Below, piece by piece: positions 19,967 to 29,238 of a stretch of DNA of 64,000 nt (within the stretch, counting starts at the first letter, position 1; every line of letters begins with the position of its first letter). A program made the translations under genes and the position numbers. The notes beneath the pieces are model-generated. The model was given only the letters and a program-made list of their open reading frames with translations, did no database searches and was not told the DNA's origin. The stretch spans positions 2,976,001 through 3,040,000 of the forward strand of contig NC_015663.1 of assembly GCF_000215745.1 (NCBI RefSeq), written 5' to 3'. This DNA comes from Klebsiella aerogenes KCTC 2190 (lineage in GTDB: Bacteria > Pseudomonadota > Gammaproteobacteria > Enterobacterales > Enterobacteriaceae).

Positions 19967-20845
19967 TTAGTCTTCCAGCTTCGGCTGCGGCGCATCATCA
20001 GGAAGCTTTACATGGACCTGAATAATACGTCTGCTGTCAGCCATTGCGACCTTGAATTGGTAACCATCAATGTCAATCGACTCGCCGCGGGCCGGGAGAT
20101 GACCAAAGGCCTGCATCACCAGTCCGCCGATGGTATCGACCTCTTCATCGCTGAAGTGGGTGCCGTAGGCTTTATTGAAGTCTTCAATCGATGCCAGCGC
20201 GCGTACCGTCCAGGTATGACGGCTTAGCTGACGGAAATCGATATCTTCCTCTTCATCGTATTCGTCTTCGATTTCGCCGACGATAAGTTCGAGAATATCT
20301 TCGATAGTCACCAGGCCAGAGACGCCGCCGAACTCGTCGATGACGATCGCCATATGATAACGTTGCGAGCGGAACTCTTTCAGCATGCGGTCAACCCGCT
20401 TGCTTTCAGGCACGACAACCGCCGGGCGTAACACTTTTTCCATGCTGAAAGCTTCGGCGTCGCTGCGCATAAACGGCAGCAGATCCTTAGCCATCAGAAT
20501 CCCTTCAATGTGATCTTTATCTTCGCTAATGACCGGGAAACGCGAGTGGGCGGATTCGATGATCACATCGAGGCACTCGTCCAGCGTCTGGTTGCGTTTC
20601 AGGGTAATCATTTGCGAACGCGGGATCATAATATCGCGGACGCGCTGGTCGGCGATATCCATTACCCCTTCGAGCATGTCGCGAGTATCTTCATCGATAA
20701 GCTCGTTCTGCCCGGAGTCACGGATCAGCGCCAATAATTCATCACGGTTTTTGGGTTCACCGTGGAAAAGTTGGCTGAGTAAGAGGGAGAAAAATCCCTT
20801 TTTGCTGTTTACTGTGTCACTACTGTGTGAATTGTCGTCGCTCAT
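19967..20845 (-). CDS. corC: CorC/YbeX, CBS-domain magnesium/cobalt efflux-associated protein
   Basis: The 292-residue cytosolic protein starts [19 protein letters not shown] as in E. coli. Two CBS repeats lie at about 70-190 (IMIPRSQM and [13 protein letters not shown]) and a CorC_HlyC domain at the C-terminus. The family is linked to Mg/Co efflux with CorA, and YbeX also to ribosome metabolism. The longer open frame upstream lies in a repeat element and is rejected. Confidence 0.94.
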   Translation of the reverse strand: MSDDNSHSSDTVNSKKGFFSLLLSQLFHGEPKNRDELLALIRDSGQNELIDEDTRDMLEGVMDIADQRVRDIMIPRSQMITLKRNQTLDECLDVIIESAHSRFPVISEDKDHIEGILMAKDLLPFMRSDAEAFSMEKVLRPAVVVPESKRVDRMLKEFRSQRYHMAIVIDEFGGVSGLVTIEDILELIVGEIEDEYDEEEDIDFRQLSRHTWTVRALASIEDFNKAYGTHFSDEEVDTIGGLVMQAFGHLPARGESIDIDGYQFKVAMADSRRIIQVHVKLPDDAPQPKLED

Positions 20846-20915
20846 GGCGTCGTATGGGTTCTCGTGTTGATTTAATTGTCGCTCGTCGCGCGTAAACTCA
20901 GCGTCGTACGGCATG

Positions 20916-21000
20916 TTTTGCCTGATAGCGCTACGCTTATCAGGCCTGGGATACGCATGAATGTAGGCCGGATAAGGCGCTTGCGCCGTCATCCGGCAAG
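20916..21000. repeat. REP/BIME palindromic elements between ybeY and corC
   Basis: Two REP-type palindromes lie side by side: CCTGATAGCGCTACGCTTATCAGG at 20921-20944 in split form, and an imperfect GCCGGATAAGGCG/CGCCGTCATCCGGC stem at 20967-20997. Such elements are common in 3' untranslated regions of enterobacteria, bind gyrase or IHF and can protect mRNA ends. Confidence 0.85.
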
Positions 21001-21003
21001 TTA

Positions 21004-21477
21004 CTATTCAGCAATCTTCTCGGCAATGTACGGATCCTCATAGCCCAGAGCAAGCATTATCTCTGTTTCGAGTCCTTCCATTTCTTCCGCTTCTTCATCT
21101 TCGATATGATCGTAGCCCAGCAGGTGCAGGCTACCGTGCACGACCATGTGCGCCCAGTGGGCCTCCAGCGGTTTTTCCTGCTCTTTGGCTTCCTGTTCAA
21201 CCACCTGGCGGCAGATAATCAGATCGCCGAGCAGCGGCATCTCAATGCCCGGCGGGGCTTCGAAGGGGAAGGAGAGGACGTTAGTCGGCTTATCCTTGCC
21301 GCGATAGGTCAGGTTCAGCTCGTGGCTTTCGGCGACATCAACCAGGCGAATCGTTAACTCTGACTCTTCCTGGAACTGCGGGATGACGGCATCCACCCAG
21401 CGTTGAAAGAGGGCTTCGTCCGGTAGACCGCTGGTGTCTTCGCAGGCCAGCTGTAAATCGAGAATCACCTGACTCAT
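21004..21477 (-). CDS. ybeY: YbeY endoribonuclease
   Basis: The 157-residue protein has the UPF0054 metal-binding motif [11 protein letters not shown] near residue 115, giving three histidines for a zinc ion. YbeY takes part in 16S rRNA 3' maturation and 70S quality control. It overlaps ybeZ by four bases (ATGA), matching the known functional pairing with that PhoH-like ATPase. Confidence 0.95.
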   Translation of the reverse strand: MSQVILDLQLACEDTSGLPDEALFQRWVDAVIPQFQEESELTIRLVDVAESHELNLTYRGKDKPTNVLSFPFEAPPGIEMPLLGDLIICRQVVEQEAKEQEKPLEAHWAHMVVHGSLHLLGYDHIEDEEAEEMEGLETEIMLALGYEDPYIAEKIAE

Positions 21478-22520
21478 TTTTGCTCCTGTTCCTGGGCTTC
21501 GCGTTTGCGCTCGGCGGCCAGTTCTGCTTTACGTTTTTGTTCGGCTTCTTCCCATGCCTCATAGGCATTGACGATGCGGGCGACCACCGGATGGCGCACC
21601 ACGTCTTCGCTGTGGAAGAAGTTGAAGCTGATTTCATCGACTTCCGCCAGCACTTCGACGGCGTGACGCAGACCTGATTTGGTATTGCGCGGCAGGTCAA
21701 TCTGGGTAACGTCGCCGGTGATAACCGCTTTCGAATTAAAACCGATACGGGTCAGGAACATCTTCATCTGCTCGATGGTGGTGTTCTGGCTTTCATCGAG
21801 AATGATAAAGGCGTCATTCAGCGTACGCCCGCGCATGTAGGCCAGCGGCGCGACTTCAATGACGTTACGCTCAATCAGCTTCTCGACTTTCTCAAAGCCG
21901 AGCATCTCGAACAGCGCGTCGTACAGCGGGCGCAAATACGGGTCAACCTTCTGGCTTAAGTCGCCCGGCAGGAAGCCGAGCTTCTCGCCTGCTTCGACCG
22001 CAGGACGAGTCAGCAGAATGCGGCGAATTTCCTGACGCTCCAGGGCATCGACCGCCGCGGCGACAGCAAGATAGGTTTTACCGGTACCCGCCGGGCCGAC
22101 GCCAAAGGTAATGTCGTGGTCGAGGATATTGGCGATGTATTGCGCCTGGTTTGGCGTACGCGGTTTGATCACCCCGCGTTTGGTTTTGATATTGATGGCC
22201 TTGCCGTATTCCGGCACGCTCTCGGCGCTCTGCTCGAGCACCCGGGCTTCTTTAATAGCCAGGTGGATTTGTTCCGGTTCAATATCCTGAATCTGGCCGC
22301 GCATTGGCGCGGTATCGACATACAGGCTTGTCAGAATATCGGCCGCGGCGTGCACGCAGATGGCGCGGCCGGTCAGTTTAAAGTGATTGTCGCGGCGGTT
22401 GATCTCAATACCCAACCGACGCTCCAGCTGTTTGATGTTGTCGTCAAACGGGCCGCACAGTGCTAACAGGCGGGCATTGTCCGCTGGCTCCAGGGTAATT
22501 TCACGGGTTTCTATGTTCAA
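21474..22520 (-). CDS. ybeZ: YbeZ, PhoH-like ATPase
   Basis: I selected a TTG start preceded by AAGAGGAACAG, giving the N-terminus [19 protein letters not shown] and 348 residues; E. coli ybeZ also begins with TTG. Walker A is [11 protein letters not shown] and Walker B is [12 protein letters not shown]. The C-terminal tail is a Lys/Glu/Gln-rich helix. It works with YbeY in rRNA processing. A TTG 36 bases upstream is open but has a poorer context. Confidence 0.92.
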   Translation of the reverse strand: MNIETREITLEPADNARLLALCGPFDDNIKQLERRLGIEINRRDNHFKLTGRAICVHAAADILTSLYVDTAPMRGQIQDIEPEQIHLAIKEARVLEQSAESVPEYGKAINIKTKRGVIKPRTPNQAQYIANILDHDITFGVGPAGTGKTYLAVAAAVDALERQEIRRILLTRPAVEAGEKLGFLPGDLSQKVDPYLRPLYDALFEMLGFEKVEKLIERNVIEVAPLAYMRGRTLNDAFIILDESQNTTIEQMKMFLTRIGFNSKAVITGDVTQIDLPRNTKSGLRHAVEVLAEVDEISFNFFHSEDVVRHPVVARIVNAYEAWEEAEQKRKAELAAERKREAQEQEQK

Positions 22521-22645
22521 ACTGTTCCTCTTATTACGTGTGTTGCCGGAGGACAATCGTCATCCGGCCAATAAGGAAATTATTCACGTCACGGGAATAT
22601 GGCGCAAGCATTGCTGTAGATATAGGGGCGAGGAGGGGAAATGCA

Positions 22646-22669
22646 AGGCCTGCCGGAAGCGACAGGCCT
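22646..22669 (-). terminator. Candidate stem-loop after miaB
   Basis: AGGCCTG and CAGGCCT form a 7-bp stem eight bases after the miaB stop, followed on the minus strand by TGCATTTCC. The T-run is interrupted, so partial termination with read-through into ybeZ is likely. Confidence 0.45.
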
Positions 22670-22676
22670 GCCGGGA

Positions 22677-24101
22677 TTACGGCTGGTAGATGCCGACGCC
22701 CAGATCGTTTTCTTTTCGCGTACGCGCAATGACCGATTCCGGCGATTCCACGACGCGCAGTCCCATCTCATCTTCTGTGCGGACAATTTTGCCGCGTAAT
22801 GAGTTAGTGTAGACATCGACGATTTCTACGTCGACGAATTTACCGACCATATCCGGCGTGCCTTCGAAGTTCACCACGCGGTTGTTCTCGGTGCGCCCGG
22901 AGAGCTCCATCAGGCTCTTACGCGACGTGCCTTCTACCAGAATACGCTGTGTTGTGCCGAGCATGCGTCGGCTCCATGCCATCGCCTGCTGATTAATACG
23001 CTCCTGCAGAATATACAGGCGCTGTTTTTTATCGGCTTCAGGAACATCGTCGACCATATCCGCCGCCGGGGTGCCCGGGCGGGCAGAGAAGATAAAGCTG
23101 TAGCTGACATCAAAGTTAACCTCGGCAATCAGCTTCATGGTTTTTTCGAAGTCTTCCGTCGTTTCGCCAGGGAAACCGACGATAAAGTCGGAGCTAATCT
23201 GAATATCCGGGCGCGCTTCGCGCAGCTTGCGGATAATCGCTTTATATTCCAGCACGGTGTGGGTACGGCCCATCAGGTTCAGTACGCGATCGGAACCGGC
23301 CTGCACCGGTAAATGCAGGAAGCTCACCAGCTCAGGGGTATCGCGATAGACGTCGATGATATCGTCAGTAAACTCAATCGGGTGGCTGGTGGTGAAGCGA
23401 ATACGGTCGATGCCGTCGATGGCGGCGACCAGACGCAGCAGATCGGCAAAGTTGCCGGTCGTGCCATCGTAGTTTTCGCCGCGCCAGGCGTTAACGTTCT
23501 GCCCGAGCAGGTTGACTTCACGCACCCCTTGCGCCGCCAGTTGAGCGATTTCAAACAGAATATCGTCGCACGGACGGCTCACTTCTTCACCGCGGGTATA
23601 GGGCACCACGCAGTAAGTGCAGTATTTGTTGCAGCCTTCCATAATGGAAACGAAGGCGGTCGGCCCCTCGGCGCGCGGTTCCGGCAGGCGATCGAATTTT
23701 TCGATTTCCGGGAAGCTCACGTCGATAACCGGTTTATGGTTATTGCGCACCGCGCCGATCATCTCCGGCAGGCGATGCAGCGTCTGCGGGCCAAAAATAA
23801 TGTCAACGTAATGGGCGCGCTGGCGAATCAGTTTGCCTTCCTGGGAGGCGACACAGCCGCCGACGCCGATAATCACGCCGGGTTTTTTCTCTTTCAGTAG
23901 TTTCCAGCGGCCAAGCTGATGGAACACTTTTTCCTGCGCCTTCTCGCGAATTGAGCAGGTGTTGAGCAGCAGCACGTCCGCTTCTTCGGCCACTTCTGTG
24001 AGTTGATACCCATGGGTGGCATCCAGCAGATCGGCCATCTTGGATGAATCGTATTCGTTCATCTGACAGCCCCAGGTTTTAATATGGAGTTTTTTTGTCA
24101 T
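22677..24101 (-). CDS. miaB: tRNA-2-methylthio-N6-dimethylallyladenosine synthase MiaB
   Basis: The 474-residue radical-SAM methylthiotransferase has the E. coli length. N-terminal cluster cysteines are in [15 protein letters not shown] and GVGGCVASQ. The radical-SAM motif is [17 protein letters not shown] and a TRAM domain ends the protein. It adds the methylthio group at adenosine 37 of tRNAs that read UNN codons. An ATG 12 bases upstream is also possible. Confidence 0.96.
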   Translation of the reverse strand: MTKKLHIKTWGCQMNEYDSSKMADLLDATHGYQLTEVAEEADVLLLNTCSIREKAQEKVFHQLGRWKLLKEKKPGVIIGVGGCVASQEGKLIRQRAHYVDIIFGPQTLHRLPEMIGAVRNNHKPVIDVSFPEIEKFDRLPEPRAEGPTAFVSIMEGCNKYCTYCVVPYTRGEEVSRPCDDILFEIAQLAAQGVREVNLLGQNVNAWRGENYDGTTGNFADLLRLVAAIDGIDRIRFTTSHPIEFTDDIIDVYRDTPELVSFLHLPVQAGSDRVLNLMGRTHTVLEYKAIIRKLREARPDIQISSDFIVGFPGETTEDFEKTMKLIAEVNFDVSYSFIFSARPGTPAADMVDDVPEADKKQRLYILQERINQQAMAWSRRMLGTTQRILVEGTSRKSLMELSGRTENNRVVNFEGTPDMVGKFVDVEIVDVYTNSLRGKIVRTEDEMGLRVVESPESVIARTRKENDLGVGIYQP

Positions 24102-24271
24102 CGACTTGCTCATGCTCAATTATAAAGACGGGTATAAGTTAAGAATTAGAATTCGTTTGCAGGGTACGCATTGTAATGCTTTGGTTGCCACCTGACCAGT
24201 GCGACCACGATCCCCCGCAAGGTGCAAAAAATCCGGTAAACTTAAGGAAATCAGCTTTAAGGATAATTGCC

Positions 24272-25447
24272 ATGACAATTCATGCAACAGATATCGCCAT
24301 CGTCGGCGGCGGAATGGTCGGCGGCGCGCTGGCGCTGGGGCTGGCGCAACACGGGTTTTCGGTGACGGTGATAGAAAAACACGCGCCTCCGGCCTTTGAT
24401 GCCGCTGCGGCGCCAGATGTGCGTATTTCGGCGATCAGCGCGTCGTCGGTCGGCTTGCTCAAAAGCCTCGACGTTTGGGAAGCGGTGCGCGGTATGCGCG
24501 CGCATGCTTATCGTCGTCTTGAAACCTGGGAGTGGGAAAGCGCGCACGTTGATTTTAATGCCGCCGAGCTGAAGCTGCCTGAGCTTGGCTATATGGTGGA
24601 AAATAGCGTGCTACAGCTGGCGCTGTGGCAGGCGCTTGAAGCCCATCCGCAGGTGAGCTTGCGGGTTGGCGTGACGTTAAGCGAGCTTCATCGTGAGCCG
24701 CAGGGCGTTTCGCTGCGCCTGAGCGATGAGAGCGTTTGCACGGCGCAACTGGCGATCGGCGCAGACGGCGCGAATTCTCAGGTGCGCGAACTGGCCGGCA
24801 TCGGCGTACAGGCGTGGCAATATCAGCAATCATGTATGCTAATTAGCGTGCAATGCGCCGACGATCCCGGTGATAGCACCTGGCAACAGTTCACCCCCAG
24901 CGGGCCGCGCGCCTTCCTGCCGCTATTCGATAACTGGGCGTCGCTGGTGTGGTACGACACCCCGGCGCGCATCCGCCAACTGCAGGCGATGTCGATGGCC
25001 CAACTGCTGCAGGAAATCACCGCGCATTTCCCGAAACGTCTGGGCAGCGTGACGCCAATGAGCGCCGGCGCCTTCCCGTTAACCCGCCGACATGCGCTGC
25101 AGTACGTGCAACCGGGGCTGGCGCTGGTAGGGGATGCGGCGCATACCATTCATCCGCTGGCGGGGCAGGGGGTTAACCTTGGCTATCGCGACGTTGACGC
25201 GCTGTTGGATATTTTGGCGGAAGCCCGCGGGCGCGGGGAAGCCTGGTCCAGCTTGCCGGTGCTGAAGCGCTATCAGGCGCGGCGCCGGGCGGATAACTTT
25301 ATTATGCAATCCGGCATGGATCTGTTCTATGCCGGCTTCAGCAACGATTTAGCGCCGGTGCGCGTGCTGCGTAATATTGGCCTGATGGCTGCCGAACGTG
25401 CTGGTGTATTAAAGCGCCAGGCATTGAAATATGCATTAGGGTTGTAA
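24272..25447 (+). CDS. ubiF: 3-demethoxyubiquinol 3-hydroxylase UbiF
   Basis: The 391-residue flavoprotein monooxygenase starts MTIHATDIAIVGGGMVGG with a Rossmann FAD motif. The second FAD motif is GDAAHTIHPLAGQGVNLG and a DGANSQVR segment lies between. It performs a late ring hydroxylation in ubiquinone synthesis. The ATG follows AAGGAT and matches the E. coli length; the longer upstream reading is not supported. It diverges from miaB, and a structured 3' region and terminator follow. Confidence 0.96.
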   Translation: MTIHATDIAIVGGGMVGGALALGLAQHGFSVTVIEKHAPPAFDAAAAPDVRISAISASSVGLLKSLDVWEAVRGMRAHAYRRLETWEWESAHVDFNAAELKLPELGYMVENSVLQLALWQALEAHPQVSLRVGVTLSELHREPQGVSLRLSDESVCTAQLAIGADGANSQVRELAGIGVQAWQYQQSCMLISVQCADDPGDSTWQQFTPSGPRAFLPLFDNWASLVWYDTPARIRQLQAMSMAQLLQEITAHFPKRLGSVTPMSAGAFPLTRRHALQYVQPGLALVGDAAHTIHPLAGQGVNLGYRDVDALLDILAEARGRGEAWSSLPVLKRYQARRRADNFIMQSGMDLFYAGFSNDLAPVRVLRNIGLMAAERAGVLKRQALKYALGL

Positions 25448-25449
25448 AG

Positions 25450-25552
25450 GGGCATTTGCCGATGGGGGCTGCAGACTAAAGTTTTGCAGTACCTGCATCG
25501 GCAAGATGACTATCCGCAGAAAGCAAAAAAGCTCACCGGAGTGAGCTTTTTT
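25450..25552 (+). ncRNA. Structured ubiF 3' region, candidate 3' UTR RNA
   Basis: TTGCCGATG (25456-25464) pairs with CATCGGCAA (25496-25504), and an inner CTGCA/TGCAG stem (25469-25473 with 25485-25489) lies within. A strong terminator follows about 25 bases later. The arrangement resembles 3' UTR-derived sRNAs, but no known family was recognised and expression is unproven. Confidence 0.3.
25525..25552. terminator. Bidirectional terminator between ubiF and the tRNA operon
   Basis: GCTCAC-CGGA-GTGAGC is flanked by six A residues on one side and six T residues on the other, so it can stop rightward ubiF and leftward tRNA transcripts. Confidence 0.9.
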
Positions 25553-25561
25553 GTTAATAAG

Positions 25562-25636
25562 TGGCTGGGGTACGAGGATTCGAACCTCGGAATGCCGGAA
25601 TCAGAATCCGGTGCCTTACCGCTTGGCGATACCCCA
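25562..25636 (-). tRNA. glnX: tRNA-Gln(CTG)
   Basis: The 75-base cloverleaf includes an encoded CCA, acceptor TGGGGTA and anticodon loop TTCTGAT (CTG). It is the last tRNA of the metT-type operon and nearly identical to the next copy. Confidence 0.95.
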
Positions 25637-25671
25637 ACAGGCTGCGTTCACTGAGGAACGTCTTTTGAATT

Positions 25672-25746
25672 TGGCTGGGGTACGAGGATTCGAACCTCGG
25701 AATGCCGGAATCAGAATCCGGTGCCTTACCGCTTGGCGATACCCCA
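25672..25746 (-). tRNA. glnV: tRNA-Gln(CTG)
   Basis: This is a 75-base cloverleaf with encoded CCA and anticodon CTG, apparently identical to the tRNA 36 bases downstream in the transcript. It corresponds to E. coli glnV (supE) by position. Confidence 0.95.
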
Positions 25747-25791
25747 ACAAATTTTTACGGATTTACCGATATTAACCGATAGTCCTGAATA

Positions 25792-25868
25792 TGGTGGCTA
25801 CGACGGGATTCGAACCTGTGACCCCATCATTATGAGTGATGTGCTCTAACCAGCTGAGCTACGTAGCC
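25792..25868 (-). tRNA. metU: tRNA-Met (elongator, CAT)
   Basis: The 77-base cloverleaf begins GGCTACGTAGCTCAG and has anticodon CAT in CTCATAA; it has the sequence type of elongator tRNA-Met. An identical copy begins the operon. Confidence 0.95.
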
Positions 25869-25891
25869 AAATTGTCATGCTGTTTCTTCGA

Positions 25892-25966
25892 TGGCTGGGG
25901 TACCTGGATTCGAACCAGGGAATGCCGGTATCAAAAACCGGTGCCTTACCGCTTGGCGATACCCCA
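25892..25966 (-). tRNA. glnW: tRNA-Gln(TTG)
   Basis: The 75-base cloverleaf has anticodon TTG in loop TTTTGAT and encoded CCA. It is one of two adjacent copies. Confidence 0.95.
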
Positions 25967-26002
25967 ATACCGTCGCGGCTAACCGCAAATATCGAAGAAA
26001 TA

Positions 26003-26077
26003 TGGCTGGGGTACCTGGATTCGAACCAGGGAATGCCGGTATCAAAAACCGGTGCCTTACCGCTTGGCGATACCCCA
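26003..26077 (-). tRNA. glnU: tRNA-Gln(TTG)
   Basis: The 75-base cloverleaf has anticodon TTG, with the same sequence as the neighbouring copy. The tandem likely arose by duplication and is shared with E. coli. Confidence 0.95.
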
Positions 26078-26100
26078 TCCGTGCAACGCTTTTTGGTGAA

Positions 26101-26185
26101 TGGTGCGGGAGGCGAGACTTGAACTCGCACACCTTGCGGCGCCAGAACCTAAATCTGGTGCGTCTACCAATTTCGCCACTCCCGC
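26101..26185 (-). tRNA. leuW: tRNA-Leu(TAG)
   Basis: The 85-base class II tRNA has a long variable arm, anticodon TAG in TTTAGGT, acceptor GCGGGAG and encoded CCA. Position and anticodon match E. coli leuW. Confidence 0.95.
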
Positions 26186-26193
26186 AAAAAAGA

Positions 26194-26270
26194 TGGTGGC
26201 TACGACGGGATTCGAACCTGTGACCCCATCATTATGAGTGATGTGCTCTAACCAGCTGAGCTACGTAGCC
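26194..26270 (-). tRNA. metT: tRNA-Met (elongator, CAT)
   Basis: This is the first tRNA of the operon, 77 bases and identical in type to the second Met tRNA. It begins about 35 bases after the promoter. Confidence 0.95.
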
Positions 26271-26309
26271 ATCTTTTTTTCGCGTTACCTTATCGGCGTT
26301 GCGGGGCGC

Positions 26310-26338
26310 ATTATGCGTATTGGGCCTGCGAGCGTCAA
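26310..26338 (-). promoter_or_regulatory. Promoter of the seven-tRNA operon
   Basis: TTGACG (-35, 26333-26338) and CATAAT (-10, 26310-26315) are separated by exactly 17 bases on the minus strand. The discriminator after -10 is GCGCCCCGC, the GC-rich type associated with stringent control of stable RNA genes. Confidence 0.85.
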
Positions 26339-26453
26339 CCACTTTTTCAAGGAAAATCGTCGTAATGTGACTGTTTGGTTAGGTTGCGAACAGCATGCTG
26401 CAATAATCGGCAAGAATTGATTATTTATCGTTTTTATTTGCCAATTTTGGCAT

Positions 26454-26479
26454 AAAAAAAACGGACCCCGTAGGGTCCG
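26454..26479 (-). terminator. Terminator of asnB
   Basis: CGGACCC-CTAC-GGGTCCG on the minus strand is followed by eight T residues, about 17 bases after the asnB stop. Confidence 0.9.
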
Positions 26480-26496
26480 CTATGCGTGTTGATTAC

Positions 26497-28161
26497 TTAT
26501 TTATAAGCTGACTGGTGGACGCCGACCGCGCGTCCTGATGGATCGTTCATGGTTTTGAACGCTTCATCCCACTCGATGGCTTTCGCTGAAGAGCAGGCAA
26601 CGGACGGGCCGCCGGGGACGCATTCCGCCGCGCTGGGCAGCGGGAACAGCTCTTCGAAGATTTCGCGGTACAGATAACCTTCTTTAGAGGTCGGCGTGTT
26701 GTACGGGAAGCGGAAGCTTGCCGTCTCCAGCTGCTGGTCGCTAATCTGTTTTGCCGCCACTTCTTTCAGCGTATCAATCCAGCTATAGCCCACGCCGTCG
26801 GAGAACTGCTCTTTCTGGCGCCAGGCGACGCTGGCTGGCAGATAGGACTCAAAGCATTCGCGCAAAATATGTTTTTCCATTTTGCCGTTGCCGCACATTT
26901 TATCCTGCGGGTTGATGCGCATCGCCACATCGAGGAATTTCTTATCGAGGAACGGTACGCGGGCCTCTACCCCCCAGGCGGACATCGCTTTGTTAGCGCG
27001 GGCGCAGTCAAACATGTGCAGCGCCTGCAGTTTACGCACCGTTTCTTCATGCAGTTCTTTAGCGCTCGGCGCTTTGTGGAAGTAGAGATACCCGCCGAAT
27101 ACTTCATCGGAACCTTCGCCAGAGAGCACCATTTTAATGCCCATGGCTTTTATTTTACGCGACATCAGGTACATCGGCGTCGAGGCGCGAATGGTAGTCA
27201 CGTCATACGTTTCGATGTGATAGATAACGTCGCGGATCGCATCCAACCCTTCCTGTACCGTAAAGTGAATTTCGTGATGCACGGTGCCGAGGTGGTTTGC
27301 GACTTCCTGCGCCGCTTTCAGGTCAGGGGAGCCTTCGAGGCCGACCGCGAATGAATGCAACTGCGGCCACCAGGCTTCGCTACGCTCCTGATCTTCAACG
27401 CGGCGGGCGGCGTATTTTTTGGTAATGGCCGAAATCACCGAAGAGTCCAGGCCGCCAGAAAGCAGCACGCCGTAAGGAACATCGGACATCAGGTGGCTCT
27501 TCACCGACTCTTCCAGCGCCTGACGCAGTTCGTTTTTATCCGTGACGTTGTCTTTTACCGCGTCGTAGTCGAACCAGTCGCGCTGATAGTACTGGCGAAT
27601 TTCGCCATCCTGGCTCCACAGGTAGCTACCCGCAGGGAACTCTTTAATCGTGCGGCAGACCGGCACCAGCGCTTTCATTTCAGAGGCGACGTAGAAGTTG
27701 CCGTGCTCGTCGTGGCCCATATACAGCGGGATAATACCGATATGGTCGCGGCCAATCAGATAAGCGTCTTTTTCGCTGTCATACAGTGCGAAGGCAAACA
27801 TCCCCTGCAGTTCATCGAGGAACTCAGGCCCTTTTTCCTGGTACAGCGCGAGGATCACTTCACAGTCGGAACCGGTCTGGAACTGATAGCGATCGCCATA
27901 TTCGGCGCGCAGCGCCTGGTGGTTGTAGATTTCACCGTTGACCGCCAGCGCATGGGTTTTTTGTTGGTTATAGAGCGGCTGGGCGCCGGCGTTGACGTCG
28001 ACGATCGACAGACGTTCGTGGGCGAGAATCGCTTTATCGCTGGCATAAACGCCGGACCAGTCCGGTCCGCGGTGGCGCATCAGGCGGGAAAGTTCCAGTG
28101 CCTTTTTACGCAGTTCGCCTGCGTCAGTTTTGATATCCAGTACGCCAAAAATAGAACACAT
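26497..28161 (-). CDS. asnB: Asparagine synthetase B (glutamine-hydrolysing)
   Basis: The 554-residue enzyme has the E. coli length. Cys2 in MCSIFG is the N-terminal glutaminase nucleophile; the synthetase domain carries the pyrophosphate loop LSGGLDSS. It converts aspartate, glutamine and ATP to asparagine. It is monocistronic between its own terminator and the nagD terminator. No leader peptide was seen in the upstream region of about 245 bases. Confidence 0.97.
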   Translation of the reverse strand: MCSIFGVLDIKTDAGELRKKALELSRLMRHRGPDWSGVYASDKAILAHERLSIVDVNAGAQPLYNQQKTHALAVNGEIYNHQALRAEYGDRYQFQTGSDCEVILALYQEKGPEFLDELQGMFAFALYDSEKDAYLIGRDHIGIIPLYMGHDEHGNFYVASEMKALVPVCRTIKEFPAGSYLWSQDGEIRQYYQRDWFDYDAVKDNVTDKNELRQALEESVKSHLMSDVPYGVLLSGGLDSSVISAITKKYAARRVEDQERSEAWWPQLHSFAVGLEGSPDLKAAQEVANHLGTVHHEIHFTVQEGLDAIRDVIYHIETYDVTTIRASTPMYLMSRKIKAMGIKMVLSGEGSDEVFGGYLYFHKAPSAKELHEETVRKLQALHMFDCARANKAMSAWGVEARVPFLDKKFLDVAMRINPQDKMCGNGKMEKHILRECFESYLPASVAWRQKEQFSDGVGYSWIDTLKEVAAKQISDQQLETASFRFPYNTPTSKEGYLYREIFEELFPLPSAAECVPGGPSVACSSAKAIEWDEAFKTMNDPSGRAVGVHQSAYK

Positions 28162-28405
28162 AGCCTTCTCCGTTACCCTGTCTTGTAGTGATGTTATGCA
28201 GACCTCGTCTCTTGCAAGGTCTTAGTGCGTGTTAAAGAAAATGCCGTAAAGGAGAGTGGGGCGCAAGAGATTTACCGGCAGAAAAGTAAAAAGTGCAATG
28301 CTGATTGCCGGATGTTGAAAAATGAGTATGTTTAGCTCGGCTTTATTGATGATTGTTTAGCGATAAGCCACTTTCATTAGATGAATCTATTTTTGGCGGC
28401 ACCCA

Positions 28406-28436
28406 AAATAAAAAACCACGTCCAGGGACGTGGTTT
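28406..28436 (-). terminator. Terminator of nagBACD
   Basis: An inverted repeat CCACGTCC/GGACGTGG extended by A-T pairs is followed on the minus strand by TTTTTTATTTT, right after the nagD stop. It can also act on rightward transcripts. Confidence 0.85.
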
Positions 28437-28440
28437 CGGC

Positions 28441-29193
28441 TCAAAAAACGTCGATTTCGGCGACCGACGGATAAATCCACGACGGGCGGAACGGCATGCT
28501 GTCGATATCGTCCAGCGTGGAGACTCCGGAGAGCACCAGAATGGTCTCAAGGCCCGCCTGGAAGCCGGCGAGGATATCGGTACGCAGGTTATCGCCGACG
28601 ATCACCGTTTGCTCGGAGTGGGCCTGCATTTTGTTAAGCGCGGAACGGATAATCCACGGGCTCGGCTTACCGACATAAAACGGTTTACGGCCGGAGATTT
28701 TTTCGATTCCCGCACAGAGTGCGCCGCAAGCAGGGTAGTAGCCACGGCCGTGAGTATCCGGGTTGGTGGCGATGAAACGCGCGCCGTTGGCGACAAAGAA
28801 AGCCGCTTTATGCATCATTTCCCAGTTAAAGGAGCGGGTCTCGCCAACGATGACGAAATCAGGGTTAACGTCGGTGATGGTGAAGCCGGCCTTATACAGT
28901 TCGTGGATGAGCGCGCCTTCGCCAACCACATAGGCTTTTTTACCTTCCTGGCGACGCAGGAAATCGGCGGTGGCCATGGCGGAGGTGTAGAACGCGGTAT
29001 CCGGCACTTCGATACCGGCGGTGGCGAAGCGGTTGGCCAGGTCCTGCCCGGTTTGCGAAGGATAGTTGGTCAGCATCACCAGCGGCATGCCTTTTTCCAG
29101 GATGCGTTTGATAAATTCAGCGGCGCCGGGAACAGCCACGTTATCGTGCATCAGCACGCCGTCGATATCACAAATTACGTTTTGAATGGTCAT
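28441..29193 (-). CDS. nagD: NagD HAD-family nucleotide/sugar phosphatase
   Basis: The 250-residue HAD phosphatase has motif I DIDGVLMHDN (nucleophile Asp near residue 9), the Thr of LVMLTNYPS, and a C-terminal GDNLRTDI metal-binding motif. E. coli NagD dephosphorylates UMP, GMP and some sugar phosphates in vitro; its role in amino-sugar catabolism is unclear. It is the last gene of nagBACD, 45 bases after nagC. Confidence 0.95.
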   Translation of the reverse strand: MTIQNVICDIDGVLMHDNVAVPGAAEFIKRILEKGMPLVMLTNYPSQTGQDLANRFATAGIEVPDTAFYTSAMATADFLRRQEGKKAYVVGEGALIHELYKAGFTITDVNPDFVIVGETRSFNWEMMHKAAFFVANGARFIATNPDTHGRGYYPACGALCAGIEKISGRKPFYVGKPSPWIIRSALNKMQAHSEQTVIVGDNLRTDILAGFQAGLETILVLSGVSTLDDIDSMPFRPSWIYPSVAEIDVF

Positions 29194-29238
29194 GGACAGT
29201 CCAACATCATTAACGAAAGGCGAAACTATAAAGCTGGA

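Noticed and set aside
20846..20992. 49-codon N-terminal extension of corC
   Set aside because: It reads through REP palindromes; the internal ATG gives the conserved N-terminus and length.
25562..26270. Regularly spaced near-identical repeats, CRISPR-like at first sight
   Set aside because: Each repeat is a complete cloverleaf with anticodon and CCA; they are seven tRNA genes.
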